A program made the position numbers and the translations under genes. Below are positions 25,659 through 34,361 of a stretch of DNA of 64,000 nucleotides, one piece after another. The notes beneath the pieces are model-generated. The model saw nothing but the letters and a program-made list of their open reading frames with translations. It did no database searches and was not told the origin of the DNA. The DNA is from Xanthomonas campestris pv. phormiicola (lineage in GTDB: Bacteria; Pseudomonadota; Gammaproteobacteria; Xanthomonadales; Xanthomonadaceae): positions 3,485,001 through 3,549,000 of the forward strand of contig CP102593.1 in assembly GCA_025666215.1 (NCBI GenBank), written 5' to 3'. The number at the start of each line of letters is the position of its first letter. The first letter of the stretch is position 1.

Positions 25659-25942
25659 GACGTCCCCGTGCCAAGGCGTGAACGCGCGACTCTAGCATCG
25701 GCATGCGCACCGGCAAACCGGGAGCGCACCGGCGAACGCGCGATGCAAGGCGCCATGCGTGCGTCCAGCGCAGCGAATGGACGCTGGCGCCGGATTCGCA
25801 CGAACATCGTTTGTGGGATCGGTCGTCCGTTTCGCTGGACGGAATCGCAGACAAATCCACAAACGCCGGTTACCCGCGGATCGTCGGGCTAGTTTGCATA
25901 CGCCCACGCACGGGCAGTCCCTTTTCGACGGAGAAAGCCTGC

Positions 25943-27034
25943 ATGAAACACGCATCCCTGATCTCGGCAGCCATCGGCTTCAGTCTGGTCGGCCTCATGT
26001 CTGCGGCCACGGCGCAATCGCGGCTGTCGCGCACCACCCCGCCGCTGCAGGTCGAACTGGCACCGGTCGCCGACGCCGACGGCCAGTACCGTGGGCAGGT
26101 CGCGGTCACCGTGCGCAACGCCGGCGCGCGCGGCGCGCGCGTGCCCAGGTGGGAGCTGCCGCTGGGCGAACTCGATGCCAGCCTGTTCGAGATCCAGCGC
26201 GACGGCAGCACGGTCGATTACGTCGGGCGCCTGGTCAAGCGCGCCGCTCCGCGCGCCGAGGATTACGTGACCCTGCAGCCGGGCGAAGCGCGGCACGCGC
26301 AGATCGATCTGGCCAACGCCTACGAACTGTCGCGCAGCGGCAACTACACCATCCACCTCAACGCGTCGCTGCAGTACGCCGCATTCGCCGACGGTGAGCG
26401 GATGCAGCGCGCCGACGGCCAGGCGCAGACCGTGTCCAGCGCACCGCTGACGCTGTGGCTGGACGGCCGCGGCCGCGCGGTGCGCAACGATCTGATGGCC
26501 GGTCCGCAGGCGGTGGTCAACGGCATCAACTACACCTCGTGCAGCACCAGCCAGATCAGCACCATCGGCAGCGCGGTGAACTCGGCGCGCACCTATTCGC
26601 AGAACGCCAAGACCTATCTCAACGGCGGCAGCACCGGCGCGCGCTACACCTCCTGGTTCGGTGCGTACGACGCCGGCCGCTACAGCACGGCCACCTCCAA
26701 CTTCGTCAACATCGATGCGGCGATCGACCAGAACAACGGCCAGGTCACCATCAACTGCGGCTGCAGCGACAGCTCCTACGCCTATGTCTACGCCAACCAG
26801 CCGTACCAGATCTATGTCTGCAATGCGTTCTGGAGCGCACCGCTGACCGGCACCGATTCCAAGGCCGGCACGCTGATCCACGAGATGAGCCATTTCACCG
26901 TGGTCGCCGGTACTTCGGACTATGCCTACGGCCAGAGCGCGGCGCGGACCCTGGCCACCAGCAATCCGGCGCGTGCGGTGAAGAACGCCGACAGCCACGA
27001 GTACTTCGCCGAGAACACCCCGGCGCAGAACTGA
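25943..27034 (+). CDS. M35 (deuterolysin/aspzincin) secreted metalloendopeptidase
   Basis: 363 residues. Signal peptide MKHASLISAAIGFSLVGLMS to about residue 24 (ATAQ). A propeptide-like N-terminal half (immunoglobulin-like strands, to about 190) precedes the catalytic domain. The zinc site is HEMSH (His313, Glu314, His317) with the aspzincin third ligand in GTSDY (Asp326). Four Cys in the catalytic half (SCSTS, NCGCSD, YVCNAF) can form disulfides. Such enzymes prefer Lys/Arg-rich substrates and are usually exported by type II secretion. No secretion or regulatory gene is adjacent. Confidence 0.92.
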   Translation: MKHASLISAAIGFSLVGLMSAATAQSRLSRTTPPLQVELAPVADADGQYRGQVAVTVRNAGARGARVPRWELPLGELDASLFEIQRDGSTVDYVGRLVKRAAPRAEDYVTLQPGEARHAQIDLANAYELSRSGNYTIHLNASLQYAAFADGERMQRADGQAQTVSSAPLTLWLDGRGRAVRNDLMAGPQAVVNGINYTSCSTSQISTIGSAVNSARTYSQNAKTYLNGGSTGARYTSWFGAYDAGRYSTATSNFVNIDAAIDQNNGQVTINCGCSDSSYAYVYANQPYQIYVCNAFWSAPLTGTDSKAGTLIHEMSHFTVVAGTSDYAYGQSAARTLATSNPARAVKNADSHEYFAENTPAQN

Positions 27035-27065
27035 ACCTGGCGCCGTACGCAGCGCACGCGCGACC

Positions 27066-27091
27066 GGTGCCGGCAAGGCCATGCCGGCACC
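27066..27091. repeat. Hairpin after the M35 gene
   Basis: GGTGCCGGC and GCCGGCACC are perfect inverted arms separated by 8 bp, 32 bp after the M35 stop. No T-run follows, so it may act as an mRNA 3' stabiliser or a weak terminator. Confidence 0.45.
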
Positions 27092-27199
27092 GTTGCCGGC
27101 GCGCGGCATGATGCAATGGCCGCCGCATTGGCGGCCATGTTCGCTGCGCATGCGACAGCGGGCCGGACGCCGTAACGTCCACCGTCAGCGTGTACTTCC

Positions 27200-28339
27200 T
27201 CAGCGCGACGCTACCAGCCCGTCCATCGCCCGCACCGCACCGCTGCCGGGAAACACCTGCGTTTCCAGCGCCGCGTCGGACACGCCCAGGTGTGCGCCCA
27301 GCAGATGCTTGAACAGGCCGCGCAGGTCGGCGGTGGCGCGCAGGTCGCGCCCCTCGTTCAAGGCCCGCGGCGACAGCCCCGGCCAGTCGCCGGCAATGCG
27401 CCCGCCGCGGATCGCGCCGCCGGCCAGGAAGGCCACGCCACCGGTGCCGTGATCGGTGCCGCCGGTGCCGTTGACCGCCGCGGTGCGCCCGAACTCGGTC
27501 ACCACTGCGACCACGCTGCGCTCCCAGCTGGCGCCGGCACCGTCGTGGAACGCGCGCACTCCGGCATCGAGTTCGGCCAGCTTGCGCTGCAGCACCGTGG
27601 CCTGGTTGCCGTGCGTGTCCCAGCCCGAATCCTCGACGAAGCCGATCCGCGGGCCGTCGGCCTTGGCCATGAAGCCGGCGGCGGCGCTCATCGCCTGCGG
27701 CAGCTGCCCGCCCTTGACGCTGTCCACCTGCATGCCCTGCCCGCGCACCGCGCGCGCGAAGCCGTCGGCCAGTTGCGCATCTGCAGCGTACAGGGGCTGC
27801 AGCCGCTGCAGCAGGATCGGATTGACCGCGCTCGGCAACGGCGGCGACCAACTGCTGACCGCGCCCGGACCGCGCATGATCAACGGCGTCACCGTGCTCA
27901 CCGAGAGCGCGTCGGCGCCGTGCAGCGCCGCCGCACACCGGTTGAGCCAGCCGCTGGAGGCGCCGCTGGGCCGCGCGGTACCGTTTTCCAGGCAGTCCTG
28001 CGCTTCGAAATGCGAGCGTTGCCGATACGGCGGCGCCACCGCCACCACCGGCAGCCACTGCTTGCGCGCATACAGTTCGTGGGCGAAGGCCAGCGCCGGG
28101 TGCAGCGCGAAACTGCCGTCCAGCGCCAGGGTCTGCGGCGGCGCCAGCGCGCCGCGCAGCCGCGCGTAGTCCGCATCGCCCTGCGGCACCAGCGCATGCA
28201 GGCCGTCCAGCGCGCCGCGCAGCAGCACCACCAGCAGTCGCGTCTGCGCGCCCGGCGTGGCCAGAGCGGCGCCGGACCACAGGCTCAACAATGTGGCCGC
28301 ACCGCTGGCGGCGAGAAAACGGCGGCGTGTCAGTTGCAT
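27200..28339 (-). CDS. DUF1501 family exported protein (TAT signal)
   Basis: 379 residues. The start MQLTRRRFLAASGAATLLSL is a twin-arginine signal (RRRFLA). The body matches DUF1501, a sulfatase-like family: LLVVLLRGALDGLHALVP, GFVEDSGWDTHGNQ, and VVAVVTEFGRTAAVNGTGGT then DHGTGGVAFLAGGAI. The residues D-S-G-W-D-T-H and T-D-H-G-T are the usual family metal-site candidates. It is paired with a DUF1800 gene immediately upstream on the same strand, a widespread pairing of unknown function. It should fold before export. Confidence 0.9.
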   Translation of the reverse strand: MQLTRRRFLAASGAATLLSLWSGAALATPGAQTRLLVVLLRGALDGLHALVPQGDADYARLRGALAPPQTLALDGSFALHPALAFAHELYARKQWLPVVAVAPPYRQRSHFEAQDCLENGTARPSGASSGWLNRCAAALHGADALSVSTVTPLIMRGPGAVSSWSPPLPSAVNPILLQRLQPLYAADAQLADGFARAVRGQGMQVDSVKGGQLPQAMSAAAGFMAKADGPRIGFVEDSGWDTHGNQATVLQRKLAELDAGVRAFHDGAGASWERSVVAVVTEFGRTAAVNGTGGTDHGTGGVAFLAGGAIRGGRIAGDWPGLSPRALNEGRDLRATADLRGLFKHLLGAHLGVSDAALETQVFPGSGAVRAMDGLVASR

Positions 28340-28376
28340 CGGGCGTTCTCCGCGATCGTGGTGCGCGACGCGCCGC

Positions 28377-29798
28377 TCAGGCGCGCCATTGGAAGGCCGG
28401 GCTGGCCAGCAGCAAGGCCACGCCGTCGCGCGGCGATTCGGCGCGGCGCAAGGCACTGGCGGTGTCCTGGTCCAGGCTGGTGGCGAACACGCTGCCGGCC
28501 AGCGCCAGCGGATCGGTGGGTGCGACCAGCCCGGCCAGCGCCTCGGCCGCCTGCACCCGCTTCCACAGCGCATCCGGCCCGCTCCATTCGGCGGCCACGT
28601 CGGCATAGCCGGCCGGCGAGCGCGGCGTGAACGGCGGCTGCCCCATGCGCATCAGCAGGCCGAGCACCGTTTTCTGCTGCGCCGGCGCCTGCGGCCATTC
28701 ACCTCCGGCGCGCAGCGCCGACAGCACGAAATCCTGCGGTGGCTTGAACTTGCGCGCCTGCGCACTCCACGCCTCCGGACTGTCGATCAGCGCGCGGTAC
28801 ACGCTGGGCAAATGCCCATCGCTGCGCAGCCAGGCGTCGGCCATGCGCTGCACCAGCGCCGGCGGCGGAGCGTCATGGACGAAATGTCGCGCCAGCTTCA
28901 GCGACACATGCCGCGCGGTGGCCGGGTGCCGCGCCAATGCGGCCAGGATCGCCTCGCCCTGCTCCTGCCCGGCCTCGGCGTAGCGCCGGCCCAGCACCTG
29001 ACGGCTGCCGGCGGCATGCGCCGGGGCGCGAAACACGAAGGCGCGATCGGGCGCGCCCTGCTCGAAATCGCGTGGCGCCGGCACGCCCCAGCCAGTGATC
29101 GCGCGCGCCAGCTCGGTGACGTCGGCCTGGGTATAGCCGCCGTCCACGCCCAGCGTGTGCAGTTCCAGGATCTCGCGCGCCAGGTTCTCGTTGAGGCCGG
29201 ACCGGCGCGGCGGCGCCTCCAGGCCCTGCCGCGCCGCACGGCGCTGCGCGCGTTGCGCCAGCACCGAGTCGGGACCGATCGAATTGGCGTTGTCCAGGTA
29301 GCGCAGCATCGCCGGATGCCGCTCCACCGCCAGCAACAGGTCGGCGAAACGGCCCATGCACTGCGGGCGGATCGCTTCGCGCTCCATCGGCGCGGCGTAC
29401 AGCGCGGCCGCGCGCTTGTCGACCGAGACCGCGAAATGGTTGGACCAGAACTGCACCAGACGCTCGGCGAAGCCGTCCGCGCTGGCGACCGCGGCGCCGT
29501 AGCGCGCCGCCAGCTCCTGCGCCTGCGCCTGCCGGTACAGGCCGCGCGCCGCCTGCTGCGCGGGCTTGGCATCCGCTGGCGCCTGCATCCGCGCCTGGCG
29601 CCGTTCGCGCTGGTAGTCGGCTTCGCGGCGCAGATAGTCCAGGCTGTCGGGCAAGCCCTGCATGGCGGGAACGGCAGCGGGCGGCGCGCGCACCTGCGCG
29701 GCCAGCCACGCGTACGGATCGCCGATGCTCGCCAGCTCGCCCGGGCGTGCGCCCAGGCCGAAGCGGTTCGCGGCACTCAGGGTTTCGCGACGGATCAT
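28377..29798 (-). CDS. DUF1800 family protein
   Basis: 473 residues from ATG 29798 (MIRRETLSAANRFGLGARPG). Typical DUF1800 markers are NRFGLG near the start, FWSNHFAVSVDK, NENLAREILELHTLGVDGGY then TQADVTELARAITGW. No signal peptide is visible. The frame opens further upstream but that part is not protein-like. It is 37 bp upstream of the DUF1501 gene and almost certainly in one operon with it. Confidence 0.9.
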   Translation of the reverse strand: MIRRETLSAANRFGLGARPGELASIGDPYAWLAAQVRAPPAAVPAMQGLPDSLDYLRREADYQRERRQARMQAPADAKPAQQAARGLYRQAQAQELAARYGAAVASADGFAERLVQFWSNHFAVSVDKRAAALYAAPMEREAIRPQCMGRFADLLLAVERHPAMLRYLDNANSIGPDSVLAQRAQRRAARQGLEAPPRRSGLNENLAREILELHTLGVDGGYTQADVTELARAITGWGVPAPRDFEQGAPDRAFVFRAPAHAAGSRQVLGRRYAEAGQEQGEAILAALARHPATARHVSLKLARHFVHDAPPPALVQRMADAWLRSDGHLPSVYRALIDSPEAWSAQARKFKPPQDFVLSALRAGGEWPQAPAQQKTVLGLLMRMGQPPFTPRSPAGYADVAAEWSGPDALWKRVQAAEALAGLVAPTDPLALAGSVFATSLDQDTASALRRAESPRDGVALLLASPAFQWRA

Positions 29799-29934
29799 GC
29801 GGCGCTCCGGTTCGGCATCCACAATGCAAACGCGCGACACCAGGCCGGGTTGACCGGCCGCAGCCGCAATTCGCAGCGCGGCCTCCCCCGGAGAGAGCAG
29901 ATCGCGGGCGAGGAAACCACGGCGCGGACCGGGC

Positions 29935-30143
29935 CGGAGTCGCCGGCCCGCCGTGCTTTCTGGGCGATGCGCCCCCCGATGATGCGACTGGAACACGCCG
30001 GAAGCATGTTCTCGCGCGATATCTGGCTGGTCGTGCAGCGCGATCCGCGCCGCTCTTCGCCGGTGATCGACTTCGTGGCCGCTGCTATCGCAGCGACACC
30101 AGGTCTTGGCCTTGAAACGGAGGTTGCCCAGCAGCGGAAATAG
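29935..30143 (+). pseudogene. LysR-type regulator, C-terminal remnant (frameshifted)
   Basis: In one frame GPPCFLGDAPPD, then after a frame change near 29975 MMRLEHAGSMFSRDIWLVVQ continuing RDPRRSSPVIDFVAAAI to a stop at 30143. The order (P-C-x-L-G-D, then D-I-W-L-V-V-x-R-D-x-R-R-S, then V-x-D-F-V) is that of the last strands and helix of LysR effector-binding domains. The rest of the gene is absent because DUF1800 begins at 29798 on the other strand. The bases 29799-30191 hold nothing else I recognise apart from this and the terminator. Confidence 0.55.
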
Positions 30144-30170
30144 AAAAGGCCCGGCGAATGCCGGGCCTTG
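30143..30170 (-). terminator. Rho-independent terminator of the DUF4870 gene
   Basis: On the minus strand: stem AAGGCCCGGC / GCCGGGCCTT with a 4-nt loop and a TTTTC tail, 22 bp after the DUF4870 stop. Confidence 0.8.
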
Positions 30171-30191
30171 TTCGCGAACCGGACCGCGCGC

Positions 30192-30569
30192 TTACTTGAT
30201 CAGGCGCAGCGCGAACGGGTAGCGGTAGGCCACGCCTTCGTTGGCCTTGATCCCGGCCAGGATGCAGAACACCAGGTTCACCACCCACACCACCGGCGCC
30301 AGCAGCCCGCCGATCACGATGACGCTGAGCACCATGCAGATCACGTAGGCGATGGCGACGGTGATCTGGAAGTTCAGCGCTTCCTTGGCCTGGTCGTTGA
30401 GGAACGCCTTGGCCGGGTTGTCCTTGTTCACCAGCCAGATGATCAGCGGCACGATGAAGCCGGCGATGATGCCCGACAGATGGGTGATCAAGGCGACCGT
30501 ACGGTCTTCCTGCGGGCCGGCGGCAGCCGGCGGCGGCGGCGGTGCGGTCACGTTGTCGAATTCGCTCAT
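30192..30569 (-). CDS. DUF4870 small membrane protein
   Basis: 125 residues. The first 20 residues are Pro/Ala-rich and soluble, then about three hydrophobic segments (LSGIIAGFIVPLIIWLV, FQITVAIAYVICMVLSVIVI, VVWVVNLVFCILAGI). The HLSGI...P-L-I-I-W and NFQIT signatures mark DUF4870. A purine-rich AAGGAAAGGA ribosome site about 6 bp upstream supports the start. Function unknown; followed by a strong terminator, so it is a single-gene unit. Confidence 0.93.
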   Translation of the reverse strand: MSEFDNVTAPPPPPAAAGPQEDRTVALITHLSGIIAGFIVPLIIWLVNKDNPAKAFLNDQAKEALNFQITVAIAYVICMVLSVIVIGGLLAPVVWVVNLVFCILAGIKANEGVAYRYPFALRLIK

Positions 30570-30723
30570 CGGTATTCCTTTCCTTATGGTGGTGAGTGGG
30601 CAAGGCGCTTCGCGCGCCACTCTCGGTGGCCCGCGCGAGCCTGTCAAGCCTTCGCGACGCCGGGCCGGGCGCGCCCCGCCAGCGGCCGCGGCCGCGGATG
30701 GCGGCGACGGCCAGCCGCGCGGG

Positions 30724-32088
30724 TCAGGAGTTGCCGGCCACCGTCATCCTGCCGACCAGCACCGCGCCGATGTGCACGTGCGAGCGCACGTCGATGTCGC
30801 GGCCGACCGCCTCGATGCGCTGGAACATCTCGCGCAGGTTGCCGGCGATGGTGACCTCGTCCACCGGGTAGGCGATGGCGCCGTTCTCGATCCAGAAGCC
30901 GCCGGCGCCGCGCGAGTAATCGCCGGTGACCGGGTTGACGCCGTTGCCCATCAGTTCGGTGACCAGCAGGCCGCGCGGAATGCCCGCCGCGATCGTGGCC
31001 AGGTCGTCCGCGTTCGCCGCCACCTGCAGGTTGTGCACGCCGCCGGCGTTGGCGGTGGTCTGCAGGCCGAGCTTGCGCGCCGAGTAGCTGCCCAGCACAT
31101 AGCGCTGCAGCACCCCGCCGGCAATCAGCGGCGCGGCGCGGGTGGCCACGCCCTCGCCGTCGAAGGCGGCCGAGCGCAGCCCGCGGCGCAGGTGCGGCAG
31201 TTCGTCGATCGCGAACCAGTCCGGGAACAGGCGGCTGCCGACGCTGTCGAGCAGGAAGCTGGCGCGGCGGTACAGCGCGCCGCCGGACACCGCGCCGAGC
31301 AGGTGCCCGACCAGCGAGCGCGCCATCTCCGCCGCGAACAGCACCGGCAGCTCGCCGGTGGGCAGCGAGCGCGGCTGCAGCCGCGCCACGGTGCGCTCGG
31401 CGGCGCGGCGGCCGATCGCTTCCGGCTGTTCGAGGTCCTCGCGCGCCAGCGCGCTGCTGTACCAATGGTCGCGCTGCATGCCGTCGCCGTGGCCGGCGAT
31501 CAGCGAGCAACCGATCGAATGGTGGGTGCTGCGCTCGCGGCCGACGAAGCCGTGCGAGTTGGCGTACACCGACAGGCTCTCGCTGCTGCCGGCCGAGGCG
31601 CCGTCGGAATTGGCCACGCGCGGGTCGGCCTCGCGCCCGGCGGTCTCGCAGGCCAGGGCCAGCTCGATCGCCTCCTCGGCCTCCAGCGCCCACGGATGCC
31701 AGCGGTCCAGTTCGGGCAGCTCGCGCGCCATCAGCGCCGCGTCGGCCAGCCCGGCGGCGACGTCGTCCTCGGTGTAGCGGGCGATCGCGCAGGCCTGGGC
31801 GACGGTCGCCTCGAGGCTGGATTGGTGCAGGTCGGCGGTGCTGGCGCTGCCCTTGCGCTGGCCGAAGTAGACGGTGACGCCGATCCCGCGGTCGCGGGTG
31901 GCCTCGACCGTTTCCACCGCGCCCAGGCGCACGTTGACGTCCAGCCCGCGGTCTTCGCTGCAGCTGACCTCGGCCTGGCTGGCGCCGAGTTCGCGCGCGC
32001 GCGCCAGCAGCCGCTCGGCGATGTCGGACAGGCGCTCCAGCCGTTCCAGGCTGTCGTCGCGGCGCAGTTCGGAAGTGATCGCGTTCAA
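30724..32088 (-). CDS. pmbA: Metalloprotease subunit PmbA/TldE
   Basis: 454 residues, full length. It carries PmbA/TldE markers: [20 protein letters not shown] near the start, GIGVTVYFG, and [20 protein letters not shown] then GGFWIENG near the end. PmbA lacks the zinc motif found in TldD and acts as the partner of the TldD/E heterodimer, which degrades or trims modified peptides and antitoxins. tldD is nearby on the same strand (32856-34298), separated by yjgA on the opposite strand. Confidence 0.95.
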   Translation of the reverse strand: MNAITSELRRDDSLERLERLSDIAERLLARARELGASQAEVSCSEDRGLDVNVRLGAVETVEATRDRGIGVTVYFGQRKGSASTADLHQSSLEATVAQACAIARYTEDDVAAGLADAALMARELPELDRWHPWALEAEEAIELALACETAGREADPRVANSDGASAGSSESLSVYANSHGFVGRERSTHHSIGCSLIAGHGDGMQRDHWYSSALAREDLEQPEAIGRRAAERTVARLQPRSLPTGELPVLFAAEMARSLVGHLLGAVSGGALYRRASFLLDSVGSRLFPDWFAIDELPHLRRGLRSAAFDGEGVATRAAPLIAGGVLQRYVLGSYSARKLGLQTTANAGGVHNLQVAANADDLATIAAGIPRGLLVTELMGNGVNPVTGDYSRGAGGFWIENGAIAYPVDEVTIAGNLREMFQRIEAVGRDIDVRSHVHIGAVLVGRMTVAGNS

Positions 32089-32153
32089 TGCTTTATCCTG
32101 TAGAGGTCACGGCTCCGCGCAACGCGGAGCGGAAAATTCGAATTGGAAAGACG

Positions 32154-32756
32154 ATGCGCGGACGCGACGAAGACACCGGTGAATTCCGCGGCGACAGCCG
32201 CAGCCAGCAGCGCCGCGCGGCGCTGGAAGTGCTGACCCTGGGCGAGAAGCTGGTGGCGCTGACCCCGGCGCAGCTGGCCAAGCTGCCGGTGCCCGAATCG
32301 CTGATTCCGCATATCGAGGAAAGCAAGCGCATCACCTCGCACATCGCGCACAAGCGGCAGCTGGCGTTCCTGGCCAAGCAGATGCGCCGCGAGGACGACG
32401 CCACCCTGGACGCGATCCGCGAGGCGATGGACGCCAACAGCGACGGCGCGCGCCGCGAAGTGGCGGCGATCCACCGCGTCGAGGACTGGCGCGCGCGCCT
32501 GCTCGCCGACGGCGACAGCGCGCTGTCCGAACTGCTGGGCGACTACCCCGAGGCCGACCGCCAACGCCTGCGCCAGCTGATCCGCAACGCCAAGGAAGAG
32601 CGGCTGAAGAACAAGCCGCCGCATGCCTACCGGGAGTTGTTCCGGGAGTTGCGCGAGTTGGTGCTGGGGGCGGACTCGGGACTCGGGACTCGGGACTCGG
32701 GACTCGAAGAAGCGGACCTGGACGCGATCGACACCGATCCCGACGAGCGCGACTGA
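32154..32756 (+). CDS. yjgA: Ribosome-associated protein YjgA (DUF615), with repeat-encoded tail
   Basis: 200 residues. The core matches YjgA/DUF615: [54 protein letters not shown]. It associates with late 50S particles in E. coli. It is divergent from pmbA, the usual gammaproteobacterial neighbour. The C-terminus is odd: five tandem 7-bp units at 32672-32706 lie inside the coding sequence and encode about residues 173-184 ([12 protein letters not shown]), after which the frame ends with an acidic [16 protein letters not shown]. The repeat appears to be a recent in-frame insertion at the poorly conserved tail. Confidence 0.93.
   Translation: MRGRDEDTGEFRGDSRSQQRRAALEVLTLGEKLVALTPAQLAKLPVPESLIPHIEESKRITSHIAHKRQLAFLAKQMRREDDATLDAIREAMDANSDGARREVAAIHRVEDWRARLLADGDSALSELLGDYPEADRQRLRQLIRNAKEERLKNKPPHAYRELFRELRELVLGADSGLGTRDSGLEEADLDAIDTDPDERD
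32672..32706. repeat. GGGACTC-type 7-bp array inside yjgA
   Basis: Five consecutive copies of GGACTCG (a phase of GGGACTC), 35 bp in all. Arrays of the same unit occur at 38243-38276, 38340-38373, 48140-48171 and 48270-48303. Here only one arm exists, with no inverted partner nearby. Confidence 0.9.
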
Positions 32757-32855
32757 GGCGCGGCGCCGGACGGAGCGGCCGATCGCACCGGCATCGCCAT
32801 GGCCGCAGCGCGCGGCGCTAGCGATTCCCGTTTGCCGATTCCCCATTCCCGGCAC

Positions 32856-34298
32856 TCAAGCGGTCCCGCCCACGGTCAGCCCGTCGATCAGCAGCGACGG
32901 CTGGCCGACGCCGACCGGCACGCTCTGCCCGTCCTTGCCGCATACGCCCACGCCCGCGTCCAGCGCCAGGTCGTGGCCGATCATGCGCACCTTCTGCATG
33001 GTTTCCGGGCCGTTGCCGATCAGGGTGGCGCCCTTCACCGGCGCGGTGATCCTGCCGTCCTCGATCAGGTAGGCCTCGGTCGCCGAGAACACGTACTTGC
33101 CGCTGGTGATGTCGACCTGGCCGCCGCCAAAATTGACCGCGTACAGGCCCTTCTTCACCGAGCGGATCATCTCTTCCGGATCGTGCTGGCCGGCCAGCAT
33201 GTAGGTATTGGTCATGCGCGGCATCGGCAGGTGCGCGAACGATTCGCGGCGGCCGTTGCCGGTCGGCGCCACGCCCATCAGCCGCGCGTTCAGCGAGTCC
33301 TGCATATAGCCCACCAGCACGCCGTCCTCGATCAGCGTGGTGCAGTTGGTCGGCGTGCCTTCGTCGTCCACGTTCAGCGAGCCGCGGCGGCCGACGAGGG
33401 TGCCGTCGTCGACGATGGTCACGCCCGGCGAGGCCACGCGCTGGCCGATGCGGCCGGCATAGACACTGGTGCCCTTGCGATTGAAGTCGCCTTCCAGGCC
33501 ATGCCCGACCGCCTCGTGCAGCAGCACGCCGGGCCAGCCGGGACCGAGCACCACCGGCATCACCCCGGCCGGGGCCGGCACCGCCTCCAGGTTCACCAGC
33601 GCCTCGCGCAAGGCTTCCTTGGCGAAGGCCTCGGGGCGGCCGTCGGCGAACAGCACCTCGTAACCGTAGCGGCCGCCACCGCCGGCATGGCCGGACTCGC
33701 GGCGCCCGTCCTGTTCGACGATCACCTGCACGTTGAGCCGCACCAGCGGGCGCACGTCGGCGGCGAGCACGCCGTCGCTGCGCGCCACCAGCACCGTGTC
33801 CACGCCGCCGGACAGGCCGACCATCACCTGCTGCACGCGCGGATCGGCGGCGCGCAGGAACTGGTCCAGGCGCCGCAGCATCTCGACCTTGAGGTCGTTG
33901 CCCATGCCGTCCACCGGGTCCAGCGCCGGATACAGCGCGCGCCCGTTGCCGCGCAGCAGCGATTGCGCCGGCTGCGCGCCGCCGTCGCGTGAAATCGCCC
34001 GCGCCGACTGCGCCGCGGCCAGCAGCGCGTCGCGGTGGATGTCGTCGGAGTAGGCGAAACCGGTCTTCTCGCCGGAAATCGCGCGTACCCCCACGCCCTG
34101 TTCGATGGAATGGGCGCCGTCCTTGACGATGCCGTCCTCCACGCTCCAGCTCTCGCGCCGCGAATGCTGGAAATACAGGTCGCCGAAGTCGATGCCGGGG
34201 CCGAGCAGCGTGCCGAAGGCGCGCTCCAGGCTGGTGGCATCCAGGCCGGCGGGAAGCAACAGGCGGGTTTCGGCGAGGCTGAGGGCGTTTTCGGTCAT
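32856..34298 (-). CDS. tldD: Metalloprotease TldD
   Basis: 480 residues, full length. The zinc motif HEAVGH (HExxxH) is in [20 protein letters not shown], the signature of TldD, with [19 protein letters not shown] near the end (here [20 protein letters not shown]). It forms the catalytic half of the TldD/TldE protease with PmbA. The start at 34298 follows yhdP by 64 bp. Same strand as pmbA and yhdP. Confidence 0.96.
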   Translation of the reverse strand: MTENALSLAETRLLLPAGLDATSLERAFGTLLGPGIDFGDLYFQHSRRESWSVEDGIVKDGAHSIEQGVGVRAISGEKTGFAYSDDIHRDALLAAAQSARAISRDGGAQPAQSLLRGNGRALYPALDPVDGMGNDLKVEMLRRLDQFLRAADPRVQQVMVGLSGGVDTVLVARSDGVLAADVRPLVRLNVQVIVEQDGRRESGHAGGGGRYGYEVLFADGRPEAFAKEALREALVNLEAVPAPAGVMPVVLGPGWPGVLLHEAVGHGLEGDFNRKGTSVYAGRIGQRVASPGVTIVDDGTLVGRRGSLNVDDEGTPTNCTTLIEDGVLVGYMQDSLNARLMGVAPTGNGRRESFAHLPMPRMTNTYMLAGQHDPEEMIRSVKKGLYAVNFGGGQVDITSGKYVFSATEAYLIEDGRITAPVKGATLIGNGPETMQKVRMIGHDLALDAGVGVCGKDGQSVPVGVGQPSLLIDGLTVGGTA

Positions 34299-34361
34299 GG
34301 GCTCAACATGGGGGACATGGGCGCTCAGCGCAAGCGCGGATGGCGCAGCGCAGGCGCCGAT

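Larger units (their letters stand above)
25186..25942. other. Gene-poor rearranged stretch between ispA and the M35 peptidase gene
   Basis: 757 bp holding two REP-like repeats, a 16-bp mobile-element end and the xylosidase remnant (all listed separately). From about 25660 to 25942 I see no gene; this part should carry the promoter of the M35 peptidase gene. A GGAG ribosome site is at about 25930-25933, 10 bp before its ATG. Confidence 0.55.

Noticed and set aside
27066..27091. Strong terminator after the M35 gene
   Set aside because: The hairpin is good but no T-run follows, so it is listed only as a repeat.
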